Assembly: GCF_947179165.1 (NCBI RefSeq)
Contig: NC_077243.1
Location: 29,340,001 to 29,404,000 of the forward strand
Direction of reading: 5' to 3'
Length of the DNA: 64,000 nt
From: Solanum dulcamara
Taxonomy: Eukaryota; Streptophyta; Magnoliopsida; Solanales; Solanaceae
The notes under the pieces are model-generated. The model was not told the origin of the DNA. It worked only from the letters and a program-made list of their open reading frames with translations, and did not search any database. Of the stretch, positions 23,271-34,206 are shown one piece after another. How positions within the stretch are numbered: the stretch's first letter is position 1; the number at the start of each line of letters is the position of its first letter. Made by a program: the position numbers and the translations under genes.

Positions 23271-25189
23271 CCTGTCCACATCTCCATTGGAGTTTTCAGA
23301 TCAATTGTGGTTGATGGTGACCGATTGATCATATAACAGGCGGTTTTGACTGCTTTTGCCTAGAATAGTTTTTCCAACTCTACAGTTTCCAACATAGCTC
23401 TTGTCCGTTCCAACAAGGTTCTGTTCATCCACTCTGCTAATCCATTTTGTTGTGGATTATATGCCACCGTGAACTGCCGTTTAATACCTTCTTATTTATA
23501 GAAGTTATTAAATTCATCACTAGTGTATTCTCTTCCATTATCTATCCTCAAACACTTAATCTTTTTCTCAGATTCAAGTTCCACCCGCGCTTTGAATTCT
23601 TTGAAAACTGAAAAAACATCTGCCTTCCTCTTGATTGGATACACCCAACTTCTCCTGGAGTAATTATCGATAAATGACATGAAATATTTTGCTCCTCCTA
23701 GAGACTCCACCGGTGCTTGCCAGACATCAGAGTGGACCAGATCTAGTATTTCCTTACTTTTAGCAGAGGAACTGCTAAACTTCAATCTATTTTGCTTACT
23801 GGTAACACAATGCTCACAAAAGGGTAGTGAAACCTTTTTGAGCCCTGGAAGAAGTTTTTGCTCAGCAAGAATCTTCAAACCTCATTCCGACATATGGCCA
23901 AGTTTACGATGCCACATCATCGTTGATTCTTCAAATGAACTTGCTGACGCGGTTGATGCTTCTCCTTTTTGGTGTGTTTCACCTTTAATCACATATAGGT
24001 TTGCCACAAGTTTTTTCGTATTCATCACTACACGCGCTTCTTTGGATATTCTCATGATTTCACCATGAGTCTTATATGAACATCCATTATCATCTAGTTG
24101 TCCTAAAGACAATAGATTCTTCTTCAAGTCTTTTACATGTCGTACCTCCTGGATGATACGTATCGTGCCATCATACATATTTATTTTGATGGACCCAATA
24201 CCAACAACATCCAAAGCATGATCGTTTCCCATGAACACAGACCCTCCTGAGATAGGATTATATTGATGGAACCATTCTCTCCGGGACGTCATGTGCCATG
24301 TTGCTCCTATGTCCATGATCTAGACATCAGCGAAACATTTTCTGCCTTCATTATTTGATATTGCCTCACTACATAAAATATCGCCATTATCCGAGGTACA
24401 TGCAACATTCCCTTGAGCATTTGATGTCTCAGGGTGTTCACTCTTCTTCTTGAACCGACAATCTTTCTTGAAGTGCCCTTTCTTGCCACAGTTGTAGCAC
24501 TTGATATTCTTCTTACTTCTTGATTGAGATCTGTCATGATTGTGACTCCCACTAGGGCCATGTTCTGTTGGTCTTCCTTTCACCATCATCAAGGCTTCAG
24601 CTTGCTGCGAACTTGCTTGTTTGTCTTCCTTATTTTTGCGCCGATTTTCTTCTTCCAAGACAGCGACTGCAATTTCATCGAAAACTAGACTGTGTGTATT
24701 GTTCGTCAGGTTGATGATGAGTTGATCATACGAGTCAGGTAGACTTTGAAGTAGAAGCTCTGCACGTTCAGTCCCCTCTATTTTGCAATCCATTGTTGCT
24801 AGTTGTGAAAACAGAGTATTCAAAGTATTGATGTGTTCAGTAACTGACTTGGACTCTGCCATTCGAAGAGTATACAATCTTCTTTTTAAGAAGATTTTAT
24901 TATGTAAAGACTTGGCCTCATACAACCCTGTAAGAGTATTTTATATTTCCTTCGCCGTCCGCTTTTCCGCCACACTAGACAACACTTGATCAGCTAGTAC
25001 CAAGTGTAGATCAGCAACTGTGTTGCTGTCTATGTCATTCCACTTGCTGTCATCAATAAAGTCTGTGGGCCTGCCTTCAATTGCAGCTAAGCAATTGTCT
25101 TTTCTCAGTATTGCTTTTATTTTCATTTTCCACAATGAGAAATTAGTCCCATTGAATTTCTCAACTTCAAACTTTGTTGTACTCGACAT
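23271..25189 (-). pseudogene. Copia IV gag, protease and integrase
   Basis: From an ATG at 25189 (MSSTTKFEVEKFNG, the usual TNT1-like gag start; an ATG five codons earlier is less typical): gag; a CCHC knuckle CYNCGKKGHFKKDC (about 24455-24500); protease with DIGATWHM in place of the usual DSGAT-type site (about 24300); pre-integrase HRKLGHMSE; integrase core with LVHSDVW, CLRIDNGREYTS and NPQQNGLAEWMN near 23440. Stops occur after AKEI, FADV, GHMSE, FYK and in LF*AK. Several are at CGA or Trp codons, consistent with cytosine deamination. Confidence 0.92.
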
Positions 25190-25369
25190 TGTTATTTGCT
25201 TCACACCCTTCTAGATCGTTTCTGAATATTTTTGTGAACAATCGTGACAAACTGTACCATCACCAAAATTTACTATTTACGTGAATAGTACTATTCACCG
25301 AATTTTACTATTCACAAAAGTTACTATTCACAGATAGTACCTTCGCATAAAATAGACAGAATAACCGAG

Positions 25370-25382
25370 GGCTCTGATACCA
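25370..25382 (-). other. Copia IV primer-binding site (initiator-Met tRNA)
   Basis: Plus strand reads GGCTCTGATACCA, the complement of TGGTATCAGAGCC, one base from the 5' LTR. Confidence 0.9.
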
Positions 25383-25383
25383 C

Positions 25384-25884
25384 TGTTAGGGGGAGGAAGC
25401 ACCACAACTAAAGTTTGATATGACAATAAATATGAAAATAAATTGAACACGAGAATTTTACGTGGAAACCTCTTTTTTTGGTAGAGGGGAAAAACCACGG
25501 GGTAGAAGGATCTCACTACTTTAATATGGAGTACACAGCTCTCAAATACAAGGAGAAAACAACAATTAATACTTCTCTCTTGTAAAAGGAACAACTACTA
25601 AAGAGGATATTCAAGACTACAATATTTATCTTGGTATATAACTCTCTTTGTATTTTTACTCTCTCTTTCTGGGATGATAGAATTATTTAAATGAGGGCAA
25701 GAGGCCCTCTATTTATAGGAACCAAAAACGCGTAAAACATTTTACGCGTTGCATTTTGTCAACCAAAAAGAACGCATTTTTTCTTTCTACGCGTTTTTAC
25801 CTTTTGAAAATGTTTCTTTTCCTTTTTCAATGAAAGTAGGCTGTGCCTACCTACCAACCTCTTTTTTTGACTTTTCTTTTCTCA
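25384..25884 (-). repeat. Copia IV 5' LTR
   Basis: Starts TGTTAGGGGG and ends TTTTCTTTTCTCA. Aligned with 18354-18866 over its length, but it is shorter by one 13-16 base repeat at the end. Confidence 0.9.
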
Positions 25885-26193
25885 TAATGCACATTGAGAA
25901 GAACTTCTTTGATAATGTGTTCAACACAGTGGTAGATGTAGATGGTAAAACAAAAGATAACCCCAAATCTAGAGAAGGCTTGAAGGAGATCTGTCGACGT
26001 CCTGAATTACGTGTTGTTGATCGAAAATACCCGAAAGCTATTTACACACTAGAAGAAGAATCAAAAAAATTATGTGAATGGGTGAAAAATCTAAAATTTC
26101 CTGATGGATATGTCTCAAATAAAAATCTAAAATTTCCTGATGGATATGTCTCAAATATGGGAAGGTGTGTAGACATGAAAAAACACAAGTTAA
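25885..26193 (+). pseudogene. CACTA TNPD-like transposase, segment 2
   Basis: Continues from segment 1: HIEKNFFDNVFNTVVDVDGK, then CRRPELRV, YPKAIYTLEEESKKLCEWV, KNLKFPDGYVSN and GRCVDMKKHKL. This links Transposase_21 to the following DUF4218 domain. The 12-residue phrase KNLKFPDGYVSN is exactly duplicated (26085-26120 and 26121-26156). The frame is interrupted after HKL by copia II and resumes at 32861. Confidence 0.9.
26085..26156 (+). repeat. Exact 36-bp tandem duplication in the transposase
   Basis: Two identical adjacent 36-base copies, 12 codons each, keeping the frame. Other plant CACTA transposases have this phrase once, so it is a private slip of this copy. Confidence 0.9.
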
Positions 26194-27129
26194 TGTTAAT
26201 AAACTGTATTGGAAAATATTAAACAGTAACAGAAACTTCTGAAAATAATAAAAACAGAATCTGAAAATATTAATGCAGAAACAGAATCGAGCCCACTGAG
26301 TGCACAGTGTGTCCTTAAGGAAATTATTCCCCTCAAAGTACCCGAGGTTTTTGGAATCTTTCCTCCCAGGATAGAATGATTACTCACCAAAGTAGAGGTA
26401 CTGCAAATCTTTGATGACAGCGAACCACTTGAAGGATGTATATCACACGATTTTAGGAAGTGCAGAAAGAAGAAGAAGAAGATGGTATGTTCAGAATTTC
26501 GTATGGAACATTCTGAAGATTTTACAGATATATATAGACTGTTGATACCTTTTCAGAAAAGGCACCTGTTGGGAAAAGGTTTGCCTGTTGAGAAGGTTTG
26601 CAACTTTTCGGACAAGGTTGCAACCATTCAAAAATCCGTTGGAAAAAACGGAGGGAAATTTTAAATTAATCCGGGAAGAAACGGGTCGCGGGTCAGGATT
26701 TTTTTTTTCCACTTAATTAATTAATTAAATAAATAATATTAATTAATTAAAAATTTAAAAAAAAATTGGTCCAAAAAGATTATCAATCAATCATATCAAT
26801 TGACCAAATCCAAATCCAAATCCAAATCCAAATCCGAATCCGAATCCGAATCCGAAGCCGAAGCCGAAGCCGAAGCCGTAGCCGTAGCCAAAGCCGAAGC
26901 CGAGCCGAGCCGAGCCGAGCGAGCGACGACGACGACGGCGCGAGGGGAGACCCTCTTCTTGACCCTTTAGCAACATGAAGGAGTGCTTCTATTTTTAAAT
27001 AGGAGACTTTTCATTTCCACCACCTATATGGGACCAAAGCTTATTTAATAAAATAAGAGAGAACATATCATTTCCTCTCCACTTCTTTTTCCCTCAATTT
27101 CCCATTCAACCTATCAATTAAACCCAACA
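26194..27129 (-). repeat. Copia II 3' LTR with short hexanucleotide tract
   Basis: 936 bases, TGTTAATAAAC to AAACCCAACA. A (AATCCA)n(AATCCG)n(AAGCCG)n tract lies at about 26808-26915 with about four AAGCCG units. On the minus strand a TATA-like TATATATA (about 26525-26535) is the probable promoter. Confidence 0.93.
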
Positions 27130-27713
27130 ATCCCCCACATGAATGGGGAATGTCTACAAGATAAAGGAATGCACGGATAAGTGTGTGATATACAAGCGAA
27201 GATTAATTGCATCTGGATAAGTAGGTTTCCCTTTGAACTTTCCATAGTGAACTTATATAGGTTATACTCGATCAATCGGTAGATGCGATATCTTTGAACC
27301 GTCGAACTTTGTTGTATAACTAGATAACATAAGTCACACAATCAATCATCAACCATCTATGGTTCTCACGGTTGTGTTCGTTTCAGCCATGAACACCGCC
27401 TGGTTTCGTGAATGCATAGAGAATGGGCGTTTACTGTCATTCCCCTTGAAGCGGCTTATACTTCACATTCACATAGGTGATTTCTAAACATGTAGTCTTA
27501 TAGACACACTATCTAGTTATTTTCCGTCAGATTTAGATAATCATTAAAAAACCTTTAAAGCTTTATTAACTCATTAAAAGCCTTAAGGTTTTATCCTTTG
27601 TTTCTGAACATTGTCATCATCACGAGAATGGGTTGAGTTATTTGACAATGTTGAACCGTCAATCATAACTTTGTTTGATCTCTTTGAACCTAGTTCTTGG
27701 GATCTCCAGTCTA
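27130..27713 (-). other. Copia II 3' untranslated region and polypurine tract
   Basis: On the minus strand CATGTGGGGGAT (27130-27141) directly precedes the 3' LTR and is the polypurine tract. The roughly 570 bases between the pol stop and the tract hold no frame I can support. Confidence 0.75.
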
Positions 27714-30700
27714 CTAGGTAGAGTTACCGCCATGTTGACTTGTCCTAGGCCTTAACCCCATTCCCCTCGATGATCTTTCAACAGCCTCTCTAGATAAGCC
27801 TTTTGTTAGTGGATCCGATATATTATCTCTTGACTTTACGTAGTCAATAGTGATAACACCACTAGAGAGTAGTTGTCTAACAGTATTGTGTCGCCGTCGA
27901 ATGTGACGCGATTTTCCATTATACATAACATTTCCTGCCCTCCCTATTGCCGCTTGGCTATCACAATGTATACATATGGGTGCCAAAGGTTTGGGCCAAA
28001 ATGGAATATCTTCCAAAAAATTTCGAAGCCATTCAGCTTCTTCACCAGCCTTGTCTAAAGCTATAAATTCAGACTCCATTGTAGAGCGGGCGATGCATGT
28101 CTGTTTTGATGATTTCCAAGACACTGCTCCTCCACCAACGGTGAAAACATATCCACTTGTGGATTTAACTTCAGATGATCCGGTGATCCAGTTTGCATCA
28201 CTATATCCCTCAATTACTGAGGGATATTTATTATAATGCAAAGCATAGTTTTGGGTGTGTTTCAAATACCCCAAGACTCGTTTCATTGCCATCCAATGAG
28301 TTTGATTAGGATTATTCGTGAATCGACTCAACTTGCTAATAGCACATGCTATATCTGGTCGTGTACAATTCATAATATACATCAAACTTCCCAAAACTCG
28401 TGCATAGTCCAATTGTGAGTCACTTTTACCTTCGTTCTTTTGAAGTGCAAAACTTACATCAATTGGAGTTTTTGCAACATTGAAATTTAAATATTTAAAC
28501 TTATCAAGTATATTTTCAATATAATGTGATTGTGATAATGCTAGACCTTGTGGAGTTTTATGGATCCTAATTCCTAAGATTAAGTCAGCAACCCCTAAGT
28601 CTTTCATGTCAAATTTGCTAGCAAGCATACGCTTCGTAGCATTTATATTGGCAATGTCTTTACTCATTATCAACATGTCATCAACATATAAAAAAACAAT
28701 GACTTCATGATTTAGAGTATTTTTAATGTAAACACATTTGTCACACTCATTAATCTTAAATCCATTTGCCAACATTGTTTGGTCAAATTTTGCATGCCAT
28801 TGTTTAGGTGCTTGTTTAAGTCCATAAAGTGACTTAACAAGTTTGCACACTTTCCTTTCTTTACCTGGAACTATGAAACCCTCAGGTTGTTCCATGTAAA
28901 TTTCTTCCTCCAATTCTCCATTTAAGAAAGCTGTCTTAACATCCATTTGATGAATTTCAAGACCATATACAGCTGCAAGTGCCACTAACACCCGAATAGA
29001 TGTTATTCTTGTTACCGGCGAGTATGTGTCAAAGTAATCAAGACCTTCTTTTTGTCTATAACCTTTGACCACAAGTCTTGCCTTATATTTATCAATAGTG
29101 CCATCAGCTTTCATTTTCCTTTTAAATATCCATTTTGATCCTAAAGGTTTATTTCAAGGAGGAAGATCAACCAATTCCCATGTATGGTTATTCAAAATTG
29201 ATTGAATCTCACTATTGATTGCCTCTTTCCAAAATGATGAATCAGAAGAAGACATTGCAGCTTTAAATGTTTGAGGCTCATTTTCAAGCAAGAATGTCAC
29301 AAAATCTGGTCCAAAGGAAGTAGATATCTTTTGACGTTTGCTACGCCTTGGATCCTCTTCGGATGGTTTACTTTCCTTTTGAACTTCTCTTGCTCGTTTA
29401 GATCTTTCACTTGAGGATTCACTTTTAGTTTTATACGGATAAATATTTTCAAAAAATTCAGCATTATCTGATTCAATTACCATATTAACATTAATTTCAG
29501 GATTGTCCGATTTGTGAACCAAAAATCGACAAGCTTTGCTGTTTGTAGCATAGCCAATAAAAACACAATCCACGGTCTTTGGTCCGATTTTTACCCTTTT
29601 GGGCAAAGGAACTTGGACCTTTGCTAAACACCCCCACACTTTGAAGTATTTCAAGTTGGGTTTTCTTCCTTTCCATAGTTCATATGGAATAGTTTGTGTT
29701 TTGCTGTGGGGTACTCTGTTGAGTATTCGATTAGCTGTAAGGATAGCTTCCCCCCACAAGTTCTGCGGTAAACCGGAACTTATTAATAAAGCATTCATCA
29801 TTTCTTTTAATGTTCGGTTTTTCCTTTTAGTAACTCCATTTGATTGAGGTGTGTAGGGGGCAGTAGTTTGATGAATAATTCCATATTCTAAACATATCTT
29901 TTCAAAAGGAGATTCGTATTCTCCACCCCTATCACTTCTAATCATTTTTATCTTTTTATTCAATTGATTTTCTACTTCGTTCTTGTATTGCTTAAATGCA
30001 TCAATTGCTTCATCCTTACTATTAAGCAAATATACATAACAATATCGAGTGCAATCATCAATAAAAGTTATAAAATACTTCTTTCCACCACGAGTTGGTG
30101 TAGACTTCATATCACAAATGTCTGTGTGAATCAATTCTAAGGGACTAGAATTCCGTTCAATAGATTTATAAGGATGCTTAGCATACTTAGATTCAACACA
30201 TACTTGACATTTTGATTTATTGCAATCAAAGTTAGGCAATATATTTAAATTAATCAGTTTTCGCAAGGTTTTATGATTGACATGTCCTAAACGTGAATGC
30301 CATAAATTATTTGACTCAAGTAAGTAAGAAGAAGCTTGAACTTTATTATCATCAACAACCATTACATTTAGTTTGAAAAGACCCTCAGTGAGGTAGCCTT
30401 TTCCTAGATACATTTCATTCTTACTGACAACTACTTTGTCTGAAACTAGAACACACTTGAATCCATTCTTGATAAGAAGGCCGGCAGACACCAAATTCTT
30501 TCGCATTTCTGGAACATGATACACCTTGTTCAGCGTCACCACCTTGCCGGATGTCATTTTCAGAAATACTCTCCCATATCCTTCAATCTTTGCAGTTGCA
30601 GAATTTCCCATATAGATCGTCGCATCAGGTGCTGCAGGGGAATAAGTAGAGAATGCTTCTCGGACTGCACACACATGCGAAGTAGCTCCTGAATCAAGCC

Positions 30701-31634
30701 ACCATTCTTTGGGATTACCTACTAGGTTGCATTCTGATAGCATTGCACACAGATCATCAATAGCTTCTTTATTTTCCACCATATTGGTTTGTCCCTTTCT
30801 CTTGTCCTTTTTCGGAAGACGACAATCTGGAGCTTTGTGTCCAACTTTCCCACAATTATAACAATTGCCCTTGAACTTTTTCTTGCTCTGCTCCTGATTC
30901 TTTCCAAAAGGTTGCTTTCTTTTCTTATTCTTTGGAGCAGCATCTTCAACGATGTTCGTTCCCATAATTGCTGAATTTCCACGCAACTTCTTTTCTGCTG
31001 TTTTGTTATCTTCCTCAATCTTGAGACGAATCACAAGATCTTCCAACTTCATTTCCTTACGCTTGTGCTTTAGATAATTTTTGAAATCTCTCCACGAAGG
31101 AGGCAACTTTTCTATCATCGCAGCCACTTGAAACGCTTCATTAACTACCATGCCTTCAGCAATAAGGTCATGAAAAATAAGTTGCAGTTCTTGAACCTGG
31201 GTTCCAACAGTCCTGCTATCTATCATTTTATAGTCTAGGAACTTAGCAACCACAAACTTTTTCAAGCATGCGTCTTCAGTCTTGTACTTCTTCTCAAGTG
31301 CATCCCACAATTCTTTAGAAGTTTTTATAGCACTGTAGACATTATACAAATCATCATCCAAAGCACTTAGGATATAACCCTTGCATAGAAAATCTGCCTG
31401 TGTCCATGCCTCAGTAATCATAAACTTTTCATTGGCCGGCATATCAGCAGCGGGCACAGGAGGGTCTTCATTAGTGAACTTCTGCATACCAAGAGTGGTA
31501 AGCCAAAAGAACACCCTTTGCTGCCATCCTTTGAAGTTGGCTCCAGAAAATTTTCCTGGTTTTTCTGCCGGTGGCACAGAAGTGCGGTTTGTTGCAGCAA
31601 CAGTCGCAGAAGTAGTAGCAATATCACTTGTCAT
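27714..31634 (-). pseudogene. Copia II gag-pol polyprotein, one nonsense codon
   Basis: A single frame of about 1306 codons from ATG at 31634, broken only by TGA at 29156-29154 (in [12 protein letters not shown], a Gly position in relatives). Domains by residue: gag 1-250; CCHC knuckle CYNCGKVGHKAPDC near 255-268; protease WWLDSGATSHVC near 311; pre-integrase HSRLGHVNHK near 450; integrase core with HTDICD near 506 and SDRGGEYE near 573; RT with [18 protein letters not shown] and catalytic YVDD near 980; RNase H with YSDANW, MESEF and HCDSQAA. In the integrase, NGVTKRKNRT has Lys where the catalytic Glu of the DDE triad normally stands (NGVAERKN). Length fits a complete copia polyprotein. It is probably unable to integrate by itself, yet unusually well kept. 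Confidence 0.93.
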
Positions 31635-31886
31635 TTCTTTTCACTGTCAAAATAGACAAACTGTCTTAATATTTCAGAATATCAGACCTTTTACAAAAAC
31701 AACGACGAAGTTTTTATACTCTTCAAATCGTTGTACAAGTATGAACTTTAATATTCCAATGAAGTTTTTATACTCTTCAAATCAGAATATTTATTTCATA
31801 CGGAATAGAAAACCACACAGGTTTTAGTCTCCAAAGACAGAATACAGTTTGGTTAGAAAACAATAATAATATAATTTCCTTAAGAT
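31635..31886 (-). other. Copia II leader lacking a standard primer site
   Basis: 252 untranslated bases between LTR and gag. Directly beside the 5' LTR the minus strand reads ATCTTAAGGAAATTAT and not the TGGTATCAGAGC found in the other elements here. The 14-mer ATAATTTCCTTAAG (31871-31884) is the exact reverse complement of 32007-32020 inside the LTR. Two 'gaagtttttatactcttcaaatc' repeats lie at about 31708 and 31760. Confidence 0.7.
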
Positions 31887-32855
31887 TGTTAATAAACTGT
31901 ATTGGAAAATATTAAACAGTAACAGAAACTTCTGAAAATAATAAAAACAGAATCTGAAAATATTAATGCAGAAACAGAATCGAGCCCACTGAGTGCACAG
32001 TGTGTCCTTAAGGAAATTATTCCCCTCAAAGTACCCGAGGTTTTTGGAATCTTTCCTCCCAGGATAGAACGAGTACTCACCAAAGTAGAGGTACTGCAAA
32101 TCTTTGATGACAGCGAACCACTTGAAGGATGTATATCACACGATTTTAAGAAGTGCAGAAAGAAGAAGAAGAAGATGGTATGTTCAGAATTTCGTATAGA
32201 ACATTCTGAAGATTTTACAGATATATATAGACTGTTGATACCTTTTCAGAAAAGGCACCTGTTGGGAAAAGGTTTGCCTGTTGAGAAGGTTTGCAACTTT
32301 TCGGACAAGGTTGCAACCATTCAAAAATCCGTTGGAAAAAACGGAGGGAAATTTTAAATTAATTCGGGAAGAAACGGGTCGCGGGTCAGGATTTTTTTTT
32401 TCCACTTAATTAATTAATTAAATAAATAATATTAATTAATTAAAAATTTAAAGAAAATTTGGTCCAAAAAGATTATCAATCAATCATATCAATAATCCGA
32501 ATCCGAATCCGAATCCGAATCCGAATCCGAAGCCGAAGCCGAAGCCGAAGCCGAAGCCGAAGCCGAAGCCGAAGCCGAAGCCGAAGCCGAAGCCGAAGCC
32601 GAAGCCGAAGCCGAAGCCGAAGCCGAAGCCGTAGCCGAGCCGAGCCGAGCGACGACGACGACGGCGCGAGGGGAGACCCTCTTCTTGACCCTTTAGCAAC
32701 ATGAAGGAGTGCTTCTATTTTTAAATAGGAGACTTTTCATTTCCACCACCTATGTGGGACCAAAGCTTATTTAATAAAATAAGAGAGAACATATCATTTC
32801 CTCTCCACTTCTTTTTCCCTCAATTTCCCATTCAACCTATCAATTAAACCCAACA
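31887..32855 (-). repeat. Copia II 5' LTR with expanded hexanucleotide tract
   Basis: 969 bases, same ends as the 3' LTR. The tract at about 32495-32635 has about six AATCCG and about seventeen AAGCCG units, versus about four AAGCCG in the 3' LTR and two in copia III. Apparent Arg-Ser and Gly-Phe repeat proteins read from this tract are artefacts of the hexamer. Confidence 0.93.
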
Positions 32856-33172
32856 GTTAATTGTTATGAAAAGTCACGACTGTCATGTATTCATGCAAAG
32901 ATTGGTACCTGTTGCATTCCGTGAGCTATTACCAAAAAGGTGTGGGAAGCACTTACTGAGATGAGCCTTTTCTTTAGGGATGTCACTTCTATAGTAATTC
33001 GTGAAGAGGATATGGTAAGACTTCGACAAGAAATACCTGAAATACTTTGTAAATTAGAGCGTGTATTCCCTTCTAGCTACTTTGATTCAATGGAGCATCT
33101 CCATGTGCATCTCGCTTATGAAGCAAGGCTAGCTGGTCCGGTACAATATCGATGAATGTATCCATTTGAGAG
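32856..33172 (+). pseudogene. CACTA TNPD-like transposase, segment 3 (DUF4218)
   Basis: Resumes after copia II: MKSHDCHVFMQRLVPVAFRE, then LLPK and, one base out of frame (about 32937), VWEALTEMSLFFRDVTS..., CKLERVFPSSYFDSMEHLHV and AGPVQYR. The next codon is TGA (33153-33155) where relatives have Trp (YRWMYPFER). The exon ends at GAGAG before GTAAG (33173). Two independent lesions. Confidence 0.9.
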
Positions 33173-34206
33173 GTAAGACTTTATTTATATATTTAAGTGC
33201 TTCATTTTTTGGCAATGAAATTAATTTTATTAATCACCAAGCGACAATAAAGCTTAGGGAGGGGCAAACCAGCAACCTTCCCTTGTCAGACAACGATTAA
33301 ATAGCCTTACAATCCTTATGACAATCACTAATCAGTATTTCTAATAGAAAAGTCATAATTCTAATTAAAGAGAACTTAAAGAATCAAATAACCTCCTGTT
33401 ACTTCTTAAATAGATGCATACGTCAGCGTTCACAACATGAAGTATTGTGACATACAAGATTTTTCTAAGGAACATCTGCAGCAACACCTCTTAAAGTTTT
33501 ATAAGTTTGTGATATTTTGTACTCCCTCCTATGATCTGTTTGTGTATTTAAAATGAATCTGCCAGAATTTCGACATATGAAACATCTTTCTTATCATCCA
33601 AGAAGCATATCAAGCATCTCCATGTGATCTGTTAGTATCCTATACCTTATGTAATATGTATGGATCCAATTGATTCATAGTCTGTCTTTCTTTTGACTCA
33701 ATAACCACAACAGTTTGATTCCATACCTTCAATTTAATATTCAAGCCTCCTACATTTTTAGGAAGAGTCACTGTGTCCCAGGCTACAAGTGTCCTTTTAG
33801 TAATATTGGTCTGAGCTGTCCACAAATAGTTCCTACAAGCAGCTTCGATGAGTTTAATAACCTTTTGTGATAGTAAAAATAGATGTGACCTGTATGCTCG
33901 GACACCAAACAGTACTCTGCTCTAATTAGTTGAAGCCTCCTGACATATGATAATTCTCTAGTCATCCAGTTAGTGCTCTATGTTGTATTTTATCTACTAA
34001 AGGTTTGCATTGCAAACTGTCATCCTTTCTGTAGACAAAGGAACTCTTAAGTATTTAAATGGTAAGACACCTATTATATAGTACAACAAACTCAATATAC
34101 AATTCCTTTCATCTGTCCCTAACTACAAAAATCGACTTGGCTATTTAAGTACTTGATTTTAATAATTATGAGTGACTAACGCCTTGAGATTCTGTGCTAT
34201 TTTCAG
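33173..34206 (+). other. Intron of the CACTA transposase, carrying an L1 fragment
   Basis: Donor GTAAG at 33173 and acceptor TTTTCAG at 34200-34206. The flanking phrases MYPFER and LRKSK...NKAHVEGS join as in related transposases. Most of the intron is the L1 insertion; the original intron was only about 80-100 bases. Confidence 0.7.
33209..34141 (-). mobile_element. L1-type LINE fragment in the CACTA intron
   Basis: Minus-strand 933-bp 5'-truncated copy. Frames over about 33640-33990 read as the RT C-terminal region: ELSYVRRLQLIRAEY, then TKRTLVAWDTVTLPKNVGGLN and LKVWNQTVVV, broken by frameshifts. Flanks TATTTAAGTGCTTCATTTT (33190-33208) and TATTTAAGTACTTGATTTT (34142-34160) match 17 of 19, a target-site duplication. 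The 3' end (about 33215-33240, AATAAAATT on the minus strand) looks like a LINE polyadenylation region. Confidence 0.85.

Larger units (their letters stand above)
18354..25884 (-). mobile_element. Copia IV, TNT1-like Ty1-copia with an internal solo LTR
   Basis: Minus-strand element with a 3' LTR at 18354-18866, 5' LTR at 25384-25884, an initiator-Met primer site and a polypurine tract. It is flanked by exact TAATG duplications (18349-18353 and 25885-25889) inside the CACTA transposase. A solo LTR (20949-23270) splits its integrase. The coding region has about eight nonsense codons; the two LTRs differ at roughly 4-5 percent by eye, so it is older than copia II. Confidence 0.92.
26194..32855 (-). 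mobile_element. Copia II, nearly intact Ty1-copia retrotransposon
   Basis: Minus-strand element with LTRs at 26194-27129 (3') and 31887-32855 (5'), polypurine tract and one long gag-pol frame, flanked by exact GTTAA duplications (26189-26193 and 32856-32860) inside the CACTA transposase. By eye the LTRs differ at about eight positions outside a hexanucleotide repeat, the lowest divergence of any pair here, so it is one of the youngest insertions. It belongs to the same family as copia III. Confidence 0.95.

Noticed and set aside
32495..32635. CRISPR-like or satellite array
   Set aside because: It is a simple hexanucleotide repeat with no spacers, in a plant LTR.
32459..32704. Arg-Ser or Gly-Phe repeat proteins over the hexanucleotide tract (also 26766-26978)
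   Set aside because: Both strands are open only because the AAGCCG/AATCCG hexamer lacks stops. They lie in LTR promoter DNA and have no start context or family.
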